From positions 1-7,058 of the forward strand of contig JAQGKG010000061.1 of the NCBI GenBank assembly GCA_028290245.1: a stretch of DNA of 7,058 nucleotides, read 5' to 3'. Positions 1-5,913 of the stretch are shown here, piece by piece; position 1 is the stretch's first letter; each line of letters begins with the position of its first letter. Made by a program: the position numbers and the translations under genes. Below the pieces are notes generated by a model. That model ran no database searches, was not told the origin of the DNA, and saw only the letters and a program-made list of their open reading frames with translations. The DNA is from Devosia sp. Its GTDB lineage: Bacteria; Pseudomonadota; Alphaproteobacteria; Rhizobiales; Devosiaceae.

Positions 1-1368
1 CTCGTCGCCGAAAATGGCCAGATCATCGCCACCCGGCTCAAGCGCGAACTGCCCAATTCCGACGTCTTCTACGAAAAGCGCTACTTCACCGCCGGCCCGC
101 TCGCCGACCCAGTTATGATCAAGGGCGTCCCAGTCGGCATTCCGATCTGCGAAGACATCTGGCACACCAGCGTCTGCGAACACCTAGCCATGCGCGGCGC
201 CGAAATCATGCTCTGCCCCAACGGTTCGCCCTTTTGGACCGACAAGCAGCACGTCCGCAAGGAACTGGTCCGCGCCCGCGTCGCGGAAGACGATGTGCCC
301 ATGCTCTACCTCAACCAGGTCGGCGGCCAGGACGAACTGGTGTTCGACGGCGCCTCCTTCGCCATCGAGCCCGGCAATAAGCTGGTGTTCCAGGGCAAAT
401 CCTTCCAGACCGATTTCATCGTCTCCGACTGGGTGCGCGACGACAACGGCTGGACCTGCGCCAGCGGCGAAGTCACCGAACTGACCACCACCGACGAAGC
501 GCCATGGCTCGCCTGCGTCCTCGGCCTGCGCGACTACGTCCTGAAAAACGGCTTCAAGCAGGTTGTGCTCGGCCTCTCCGGCGGCATCGATAGTGCCGTC
601 GTGGCCGCCATGGCTGTAGATGCACTGGGCGCCGAAAACGTCCACTGTATCATGCTGCCCTATCGCTACACTTCCGACGCCAGCCTCAAGGACGCCAAGG
701 ACTGCGCCGAGCGTCTTGGCGTCCGCTACGACATCATCTCCATCGGCAATCCGGTCGATGACGCACTGCTCGAACTGGCACCCGTTTTCGGCGACCGCGC
801 ACCCGATCTCGCCGAAGAAAACATCCAGTCCCGCATGCGCGGCGTCGTGCTGATGGCCGTCTCAAACAAGCTCGGCTCCATGCTGCTGACGACCGGCAAC
901 AAGTCTGAAATGGGCGTCGGCTACGCCACCATCTATGGCGACATGAACGGCGGCTTCAATCCGCTCAAAGACATGTTCAAGATGGAGGTCTACCGCCTAG
1001 CCGCATGGCGCAACAGCCACGTCCCCGGCGACTGCAAAGGCCCGTCTGGCGAGGTCATCCCCCAGGCCATCATCGACAAGGCACCTAGCGCTGAGCTGCG
1101 CCCCAACCAGACCGACCAGGATAGCCTGCCGCCCTATCCGGTACTCGACGCCATCCTCAAGGGTATCGTCGAAGACGAACTCTCCATCGCCGAGATCGTC
1201 GCCATGGGCCACGATCCTGCGCTGGTCGAGCGCATCGAGCGTCTGCTCAATGTCGCCGAATACAAGCGCCGCCAGTCGGCACCGGGCCCCAAGCTCACCG
1301 TCAAGGCTTTCGGCCTCGGTCGCCGCTATCCCATCACCAATGGCTACAAAGACCGGATCATCGGATGA
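1..1368 (+). CDS. nadE: Glutamine-dependent NAD+ synthetase, 5'-truncated by window edge
   Basis: This enzyme makes NAD+ from nicotinic acid adenine dinucleotide, ATP and glutamine-derived ammonia, the last step of NAD synthesis in the cytosol. The frame is open from base 1, so 455 residues are visible and roughly the first 100 of a usual 550-560 residue two-domain enzyme lie off the window. The first internal ATG (115) is not the true start because homologous sequence precedes it. The N-terminal glutaminase (nitrilase-fold) domain shows the nucleophilic Cys in ICEDIW (codon 148-150); Lys14 of the visible part, before ELPN, is the likely catalytic Lys. The C-terminal synthetase domain has the ATP-pyrophosphatase loop SGGIDS (577-594), then TTGNKSE and GFNPLKDMFK. 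The C-terminus is family-like (RRYPITNGY). The stop overlaps the gltX start. Family assignment is very secure. Confidence 0.96.
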   Translation, partial: LVAENGQIIATRLKRELPNSDVFYEKRYFTAGPLADPVMIKGVPVGIPICEDIWHTSVCEHLAMRGAEIMLCPNGSPFWTDKQHVRKELVRARVAEDDVPMLYLNQVGGQDELVFDGASFAIEPGNKLVFQGKSFQTDFIVSDWVRDDNGWTCASGEVTELTTTDEAPWLACVLGLRDYVLKNGFKQVVLGLSGGIDSAVVAAMAVDALGAENVHCIMLPYRYTSDASLKDAKDCAERLGVRYDIISIGNPVDDALLELAPVFGDRAPDLAEENIQSRMRGVVLMAVSNKLGSMLLTTGNKSEMGVGYATIYGDMNGGFNPLKDMFKMEVYRLAAWRNSHVPGDCKGPSGEVIPQAIIDKAPSAELRPNQTDQDSLPPYPVLDAILKGIVEDELSIAEIVAMGHDPALVERIERLLNVAEYKRRQSAPGPKLTVKAFGLGRRYPITNGYKDRIIG

Positions 1369-2705
1369 CCAGTCCAAACGCTGTCACAGTACGCTGGGCG
1401 CCGTCCCCCACCGGCCGCATTCACCTCGGCAACGCCCGTCCGGCCCTGCTAAACTGGTTCTATGCCCGCCGCCACGGTGGCACTTACGTCCTGCGCATGG
1501 ACGACACCGACCATGCCCGCTCCACCCGCGAATCCGCCGACGGAATCGAGGTCGATCTCGCCTGGCTCGGCATCACGCCAGACCTGCTGGTCCGCCAGTC
1601 GGAACGCACCGCGCTCTATGACGCCGCGGTCGAAACCCTGATCGCCGCCGGCCGTCTCTATCCCTGCTACGAGACCGAGGAAGAACTCGACCGCAAGCGC
1701 GCCCGCGCCCGCCTCCTCAACAAGCCCCCAATCTACGACCGCGCCGCCCTCAGCCTCACCGACGAGGACCGCGCCAAGTTCACCGCCGAAGGTCGCACGC
1801 CGCATTGGCGCTTCAAGCTCGATGGCCGCCCGGTGCAGTTCGACGACCTCATCAAGGGCCCGCAGACCGTCAACACCGCTTCGATGTCCGATCCGGTCCT
1901 CGTCCGCGGCGATGGCACCTACCTCTATACGCTGCCCTCCGTCGTCGACGACATCGACCTGGGCATCACCCACGTCATCCGCGGCGAAGACCACGTATCC
2001 AATACAGGCACCCAGATCGAGATATTCCAGGCGCTCGGCGGCACGGTTCCCGCCTTTGGCCACCACAACCTACTGACCGACGCCGAAGGGCAGGGCTTCT
2101 CTAAGCGCTTGGGCTCGCAGTCCGTCAGCGACTTCCGCGACGAGGGTTACGAGCCGATGGCCATCGCCATCATGGCCAGCCTCACCGGCACCAGCCTGCC
2201 GATCGAGACCTACGAAACCCTCGACGAAATCGCCAATAAGCTGGATTTCTCGATGATCTCGCACGGCTCAGCCCGCTTCGATCCGATCGAACTCGACAAT
2301 CTCAACGCCCGCTTGGTGCACACCTTGCCCTACGAAGGCGCCGTCGGTCGTCTGTCCTCGCTGGGTCTCGAAGGCGAGGCCATGTGGCTGCTGCTGCGCG
2401 AAAACCTGCGCAAGTTCGGCGACATCGTAGAATTGGCCAAGCTCGTCACCGGCCCGGTGGAACCCGTCATCGCGGACGAAGATCGCGATTTCCTGGCGCT
2501 AGCCAAGGCCCTGCTGCCGCCCGAACCGTGGGACGAAACCACTTGGTCTCAGTGGACCGACGCGCTGAAAACCTCGACCGGACGCAAGGGCAAAGCCCTG
2601 TTCCTGCCGTTGCGAATGGCGCTGACCGGCCGCCACGATGGCCCTGAGCTTAAGTCCCTGCTTCCGCTGGTTGGGCGTACGGCGTGTCTGGACCGACTAC
2701 CCTGA
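1365..2705 (+). CDS. gltX: Glutamate--tRNA ligase (GluRS)
   Basis: This class I synthetase charges tRNA with glutamate in the cytosol. The 446 residues are somewhat shorter than E. coli GluRS (471). The HIGH-type motif is HLGN (residues 20-23) after APSPTGR, followed by LRMDDTD where many family members have a Glu-Asp-Asp/Thr-type motif. The KMSKS-type loop is GFSKR (244-248), lacking the first Lys, as in many alphaproteobacterial GluRS. Only one Cys (C101) lies in the region of the E. coli zinc site, so zinc binding is unlikely. The helical anticodon-binding part ends with a family-like sequence around GKALFLPLRMALTGR (409-423). The ATG overlaps the nadE stop (ATGA) and has no strong ribosome site, which suggests coupling to nadE. 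Many alphaproteobacteria have two GluRS or a non-discriminating one; which type this is cannot be told here. The last 56 bp overlap the convergent gene. Confidence 0.95.
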   Translation: MTSPNAVTVRWAPSPTGRIHLGNARPALLNWFYARRHGGTYVLRMDDTDHARSTRESADGIEVDLAWLGITPDLLVRQSERTALYDAAVETLIAAGRLYPCYETEEELDRKRARARLLNKPPIYDRAALSLTDEDRAKFTAEGRTPHWRFKLDGRPVQFDDLIKGPQTVNTASMSDPVLVRGDGTYLYTLPSVVDDIDLGITHVIRGEDHVSNTGTQIEIFQALGGTVPAFGHHNLLTDAEGQGFSKRLGSQSVSDFRDEGYEPMAIAIMASLTGTSLPIETYETLDEIANKLDFSMISHGSARFDPIELDNLNARLVHTLPYEGAVGRLSSLGLEGEAMWLLLRENLRKFGDIVELAKLVTGPVEPVIADEDRDFLALAKALLPPEPWDETTWSQWTDALKTSTGRKGKALFLPLRMALTGRHDGPELKSLLPLVGRTACLDRLP

Positions 2706-3798
2706 CGATCCTTTTGCCGAACTGCACCAAGCGCAGCTCGGTCTCTGCCTCCGCCTGAGCCGGCCGCGTCACCGCTGTTTCGCCCGGACCAGCCGGACGC
2801 TTGCGCGGCAGTGGCACATCGACCAGATCTGCGGTTTGCACAGGCACTGGCGCCACGGCTTGCACCGGCGTGACGCCGCGCGGATCGCGTCTCGGCATGG
2901 GAATGCTGATGCCATTGACCTCAAGTATTGTCCGGGTCGATCCATCCGCCTCGGTGGCCACGCTCATCGTGCCCTGCGCAATCGCGGGCACCTTGCAATT
3001 GGCCGTTGCACTGGTGTCCAGCGTATTGCGATAGGCGAACGCACTCGGCAGCGCTGTATAAGGCTCGCCGAATTCGTTGCGCATCTGCTCCGGTTCCTGG
3101 CCCGGATTGTCATAGAAATACAGCCGCACCGGCGTCGTCGGACAACTTGCCTGGCATTGCTGAGCATCATTGCCGACATAATCGGGCAGGGTGGAATAAC
3201 TGATCGGCCAGAAATAGCCGTCGGTCAGCCGCACGCAAACCGTCCGCACTGTCTGATAGCCCTGATTTCCCCAGTAGCCGCCGCCATCCACCATCTGCCC
3301 GTCGGAAAAATCGCCTTCCGAGGTGGTCCCGAAAATACGATCGAAAACCGACTGGCGTTCGTTGCTCATCGTTGCGCTGGAACCACTAGTGCCACAACCA
3401 AAACGAGCCATTTCCTGCAAAATCGCCTCGCGCTGGCCAGCAACCGCATTGGCCGTATCCACCTGCTGAGACACGCCCGCCGCAACTTCGCGCAGCCGCA
3501 ACACTTCGCGCCCGATTTCCCGGCACTGCGGCGTTAATTGTACGCCAGCCCGCGCCGCATCGTTGCATCCGTCGCGCACATAACGGCTTTCCATGGTCTG
3601 CACGTCGCGCTGCGCCTGTTGTGCCGCCTGCGAATTGCCGCCCATCTGCCGGAAGTCGCCATTGCGATCGAACTGACGCAAGGCATTGTCGAGCTGCGCA
3701 CACTGGGCCGCCTGCGCATAAGCGGAGTTCACGTCCAGGACGAGCAATATTGCCGCCAGCACCGTGAGTATAATGGCGCGTGTGCCGTAACTGCTCAA
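2650..3798 (-). CDS. Exported DUF2865-family protein, function unknown
   Basis: This is a 382-residue protein of a family I recognise as DUF2865, seen mainly in alphaproteobacteria; its role is not known. A signal peptide is clear: a short polar start with one Arg, a hydrophobic core at residues 9-21, and an AYA-Q cleavage site after about residue 28, so the mature protein is probably periplasmic or surface-associated. Residues 30-135 are Gln/Arg-rich and probably helical. The conserved core (about 185-270) carries VCVRLTDGYFWPISYST, QQCQASCP, RLYFYDNPGQ and LPSAFAYRNTL. Eight Cys in the mature part (33, 78, 92, 135, 188, 215, 219, 268) could form disulfides. The tail is Pro/Arg-rich and ends near KRIVRVVGP. 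The start is TTG, chosen because GAGGA lies 4 bases upstream, the signal peptide begins there, and no ATG or GTG occurs between it and the upstream in-frame stop. The 3' end overlaps gltX. Confidence 0.88.
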   Translation of the reverse strand: MSSYGTRAIILTVLAAILLVLDVNSAYAQAAQCAQLDNALRQFDRNGDFRQMGGNSQAAQQAQRDVQTMESRYVRDGCNDAARAGVQLTPQCREIGREVLRLREVAAGVSQQVDTANAVAGQREAILQEMARFGCGTSGSSATMSNERQSVFDRIFGTTSEGDFSDGQMVDGGGYWGNQGYQTVRTVCVRLTDGYFWPISYSTLPDYVGNDAQQCQASCPTTPVRLYFYDNPGQEPEQMRNEFGEPYTALPSAFAYRNTLDTSATANCKVPAIAQGTMSVATEADGSTRTILEVNGISIPMPRRDPRGVTPVQAVAPVPVQTADLVDVPLPRKRPAGPGETAVTRPAQAEAETELRLVQFGKRIVRVVGPDTPYAQPAEAGT

Positions 3799-3802
3799 GC
3801 CG

Positions 3803-3807
3803 TCCTC
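3803..3807 (-). promoter_or_regulatory. Ribosome binding site for the TTG-started DUF2865 gene
   Basis: On the minus strand this reads GAGGA, four bases before the TTG start codon. It decides the start, since no ATG or GTG is available upstream in frame before a TAG. A 6-bp-arm GC palindrome (3821-3835, GGCGCG and CGCGCC around ACG) lies 13 bases further upstream in the same leader. Confidence 0.6.
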
Positions 3808-3941
3808 GAATCCTGCTTCCGGCGCGACGCGCGCCGTTTCACGGGCCTTAAGACAACGCTAGGACCGTTGGCAACACTATAGTCGCGTCGTCCGCCCCGT
3901 GGTAGCGCTGCAAGGCCACACATGTTCGAGATTGTGCCCAG

Positions 3942-4940
3942 ATGAAACTTGCAACGCTCCGCAATGGTCGCCCCGACGGCCAGCTCGTCGTCCTCGCCAA
4001 TGACCTGTCGCGCTATGTTTCCGCCGGTCGTATCGCCCCCACCTTGCAGGCTGCGTTAGACGACTGGGAGGCCCACGAACCCTTGCTTTCCGCTCTTGCA
4101 GCCCAGCTCGATACGGGTGCTATTGCCGGCCAGCCCTTCGACGCCGATCTTGCCCTGGCGCCCCTGCCGCGCGCCTATCAGTGGATCGATGGCGCCGGCT
4201 ATCTCAGCCACCTCGAACGCGTCCGCACCCTTAAGGGCAGCAAGGACGAAGAGCTGCAATCGACCCGTCCGCTGCTCTATCAGGGCGGCTCTGATTCGCT
4301 CTCCGCCCCGACGGATTCCATCCGCGTCACGGACCCAGATCTTGCCATCGACTTCGAGGCCGAAGTCGCCGTCATCATCGCCGCCGTTCCCATGGGCGCC
4401 ACGCGCGAACAGGCGTCGGCCGCCATCCGCCTCGTTACCGTCTGCAACGACGTCTCGCTGCGCCGCCTCGTCGTCGATGACCTACAAAACGGCTTCGGTT
4501 TCTTCCACGCCAAGCCCTCCACCAGCTTCGCCCCTATCGTCGCGACGCCCGCCAGCCTTGGCGCTGCATGGCGCGAGAATCGCCTGCATCTGCCGCTGCG
4601 CATCGAGGTCAACGGCACGCTCTACGGCCAGCCCAATGCCGGCACCGACATGCACTTCGACTTCGCCGACCTGATCGTCGAAGCTGCCCGCACGCGTTCC
4701 CTCGGCTGTGGCACCATCGTCGGCGGCGGAACCGTCTCCAACCGGCATGACGAGAGCCTCCCCATCAAGTCCGACGGCATCGGTTTCGCTTGCATCGCCG
4801 AGGCTCGCACCGTCGAAAAACTAAAATACGGCCGCGCCCGCACGCCCTTCCTAAAGCCCGGCGACATCGTCCGCATCGGCGCCATGTCACCCGAAAAATC
4901 CGTCTTCGGCGACATCACCCAAAAGGTCGTGCTGGCCTGA
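3942..4940 (+). CDS. Fumarylacetoacetate hydrolase family protein
   Basis: This 332-residue cytosolic enzyme probably cleaves a C-C bond in a fumarylacetoacetate-like diketo acid, as at the end of tyrosine/homogentisate breakdown. The N-terminal about 75 residues (MKLATLRNGRPDGQLVV onward) match the small N-terminal domain found in this bacterial FAH subgroup; the catalytic FAH fold follows. The metal ligands are visible: E139 and E141 in DFEAEVAV and D170 in CNDVSLR. K191 (HAKPSTSF) fits the conserved Lys. D83 and H90 have the same seven-residue spacing as D126 and H133 of mouse FAH, suggesting a true hydrolase and not merely a decarboxylase or isomerase relative. NAGTDMHF and GTIVGGGTVSN are also family-typical. 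The ATG gives the expected N-terminus although the ribosome site is weak. No homogentisate dioxygenase or other pathway gene is adjacent, so the substrate stays inferred. Stands alone as a likely single-gene unit. Confidence 0.88.
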   Translation: MKLATLRNGRPDGQLVVLANDLSRYVSAGRIAPTLQAALDDWEAHEPLLSALAAQLDTGAIAGQPFDADLALAPLPRAYQWIDGAGYLSHLERVRTLKGSKDEELQSTRPLLYQGGSDSLSAPTDSIRVTDPDLAIDFEAEVAVIIAAVPMGATREQASAAIRLVTVCNDVSLRRLVVDDLQNGFGFFHAKPSTSFAPIVATPASLGAAWRENRLHLPLRIEVNGTLYGQPNAGTDMHFDFADLIVEAARTRSLGCGTIVGGGTVSNRHDESLPIKSDGIGFACIAEARTVEKLKYGRARTPFLKPGDIVRIGAMSPEKSVFGDITQKVVLA

Positions 4941-4950
4941 TCCTTCTTAT

Positions 4951-4987
4951 CCCTCCCCTTGATGGGGAGGGTGGCCCCGAAGGGGTC
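4951..4987. repeat. Paired intergenic palindromes, GC-rich (REP-like element)
   Basis: Ten bases after the FAH stop lie two adjacent hairpins. The first is CCCTCCCC (4951-4958) and GGGGAGGG (4964-4971) with a 5-base loop. The second is GGCCCC (4973-4978) and GGGGTC (4982-4987) with a 3-base loop and one G-T pair. The wording of this block, continuing into GGCTGGGGTGAC, resembles dispersed intergenic elements I know from rhizobial-type genomes. It may also stabilise the FAH mRNA 3' end, but no T-run follows, so it is not a standard intrinsic terminator. Copy number cannot be seen from one window. Confidence 0.65.
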
Positions 4988-5020
4988 GGCTGGGGTGACA
5001 GAAGCACCCACATCCACGAT

Positions 5021-5060
5021 GTCATCCCGGCCTTGAGCCGGGACCCATCCCGAGATGGCC
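5021..5060. repeat. Palindromic intergenic repeat (GTCATCCCGG type)
   Basis: A 7-bp perfect stem TCCCGGC (5025-5031) and GCCGGGA (5037-5043) surrounds CTTGA, followed at once by CCATC (5045-5049) and GATGG (5054-5058) around CCGA. The block GTCATCCCGGCCTTGAGCCG is a wording I recognise from short repeats scattered between genes in many alphaproteobacteria. It sits 33 bases after the preceding hairpin pair, so two different repeat types are stacked in the same spacer. Recognition is from memory, not from a search. Confidence 0.7.
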
Positions 5061-5072
5061 GTCCTGCCGCAA

Positions 5073-5111
5073 GGTGGTTCAATCGGTCTATTGGTTCCCG
5101 ATTGAATCATC
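5073..5111. repeat. 14-bp inverted repeat upstream of the cytochrome gene
   Basis: Arms 5073-5086 (GGTGGTTCAATCGG) and 5098-5111 (CCGATTGAATCATC) pair over 14 positions, with two G-T pairs, around an 11-base loop. The inner nine pairs (5078-5086 with 5098-5106) are perfect in DNA. No T-run follows, so it is not a simple terminator. It ends 120 bases before the cytochrome start and could be an operator, part of a repeat element, or an RNA hairpin. Its less GC-rich composition sets it apart from the two blocks before it. Confidence 0.5.
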
Positions 5112-5219
5112 CGGCAAGCCGCTTCCACTAACGCCTTACAAAAATTGATAACATTCCCGTGTTGGCGTTGGGGCTGTCACAGACCCATGCCACTCTGGCT
5201 ACGATGACTATAGCGCGTT

Positions 5220-5224
5220 GAGGG
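5220..5224 (+). promoter_or_regulatory. Ribosome binding site of the cytochrome gene
   Basis: GAGGG lies seven bases before the ATG at 5232 and supports that start. A -10-like CTATAG lies just upstream (5208-5213), but no acceptable -35 hexamer is found at 16-18 bases from it, so no promoter is called. Confidence 0.6.
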
Positions 5225-5231
5225 TGCACCT

Positions 5232-5681
5232 ATGTCGATCAAGAAGATTACCGCTATGGCTATCGCTGGCCTGATGACGTTCGGCGCCGTTGCCGTCATG
5301 GCGCAAGATGCTTTCGTCGCTCCCGCCACCCCCGAAGAAGCGGTGGCTACCCGCAAGGCTCTGATGAAGCAAGACGGCGGTATCCTCCGCTCGGCCGGCC
5401 CACTCACTGGTGCCGAAGCCGTCACGGCGATGCAGACGCTCAAGGATAATTACAGCCATATCCCGGCTCTATTCCCCGAAGGCTCGATCGTCGGCGACAG
5501 TGAAGCCCTCCCGGCAATCTGGGAAAACTGGGAAGAATTCGTCGCCATCGCTAAGACTGGTGAAGACGCTGCAGCAGCGGGCCTTGTCGCAGCCGAAACG
5601 GGCGATACGGCAGGCTACGCCGCTGCTCTCAAGGCCATCGGCGGAACATGTGGCGCCTGCCACCAGCAGTTCCGCTCCTGA
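5232..5681 (+). CDS. Class II cytochrome c (cytochrome c'/c556 family), periplasmic
   Basis: This 149-residue precursor fits the cytochrome c' family: a four-helix heme protein with the heme site near the C-terminus. The heme-attachment motif CGACH is at residues 140-144 and H144 would be the proximal iron ligand. A signal peptide is clear: lysines at 4-5, a hydrophobic stretch at 8-22, and cleavage after VMA (residue 24), sending it to the periplasm. R41-K-A-L-M45 stands where family members carry the conserved Arg and, in low-spin c556 types, a Met ligand; whether M45 binds iron here cannot be told. The role of such proteins is electron transfer or, in c' types, NO binding; no partner gene is adjacent. 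The mature size of about 125 residues is normal. Its own ribosome site and a strong terminator after it suggest a single-gene transcript. Confidence 0.9.
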   Translation: MSIKKITAMAIAGLMTFGAVAVMAQDAFVAPATPEEAVATRKALMKQDGGILRSAGPLTGAEAVTAMQTLKDNYSHIPALFPEGSIVGDSEALPAIWENWEEFVAIAKTGEDAAAAGLVAAETGDTAGYAAALKAIGGTCGACHQQFRS

Positions 5682-5706
5682 ATTAAAGTTCGCCTCCAAA
5701 GCGATT

Positions 5707-5737
5707 GGCGGTCCACCGGGACCGCCTTTTTTCTTTT
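5707..5737 (+). terminator. Rho-independent terminator after the cytochrome gene
   Basis: A perfect 8-bp stem GGCGGTCC (5707-5714) and GGACCGCC (5719-5726) with the tetraloop ACCG is followed by six T, one C and four T. It begins 25 bases after the cytochrome stop. Read on the other strand there is no matching T-run, so it works for plus-strand transcription and separates the cytochrome gene from cysS. Confidence 0.93.
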
Positions 5738-5826
5738 CAGCTTGCTTTCCACCCCCGCTGCCGCCAATCATGCGCCCATGAAGACCAGCATTATTCACCG
5801 CTGCATTATTACCTGCTAACCACTCG

Positions 5827-5855
5827 TTGGCGGCCGGTCTTCTTCACCCAATAAT
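5827..5855 (+). promoter_or_regulatory. Putative sigma-70 promoter of cysS
   Basis: TTGGCG (5827-5832) and AATAAT (5850-5855) are separated by 17 bases; they match the -35 consensus at four of six and the -10 consensus at five of six positions. Transcription would start near 5862, giving a leader of about 50 bases before the cysS ATG. It lies downstream of the cytochrome terminator, where a new promoter is needed. This is a consensus match by eye only. Confidence 0.45.
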
Positions 5856-5913
5856 CCGATACTCGAAGAGCCGTCTGCCAGCGCAACTACGCATGGCCAG
5901 GGGACGGGATCCT

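Noticed and set aside
2638..3537. Long open frame on the plus strand opposite the DUF2865 gene
   Set aside because: It mirrors the minus-strand gene, is rich in Arg/His as expected of an antisense frame in GC-rich DNA, and shows no recognisable domain, whereas the minus-strand frame has a signal peptide and family motifs.
3876..3883. ACTATAGT palindrome in the DUF2865/FAH spacer as a bidirectional -10 element
   Set aside because: TATAGT reads as -10-like on both strands, but neither strand has an acceptable -35 hexamer at 16-18 bases, so no promoter can be supported.
4951..4971. Hairpin after the FAH gene as an intrinsic terminator
   Set aside because: The stem is good but GTGGCCCC follows where a T-run is needed; it fits an intergenic palindromic repeat better.
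5145..5158. TTGATAACATTCCC as an FNR-type site ahead of the cytochrome gene
   Set aside because: Only the left half-site TTGAT fits; the right half ATCAA is absent.
5760..5843. Interleaved inverted repeats (GCCGCCAA with TTGGCGGC, GAAGACC with GGTCTTC) that could form a pseudoknot before cysS
   Set aside because: Arms of 8 and 7 bp are expected by chance in a spacer of this size and GC content, and the distal arms overlap the proposed cysS promoter, so a transcript from it would not contain both halves.
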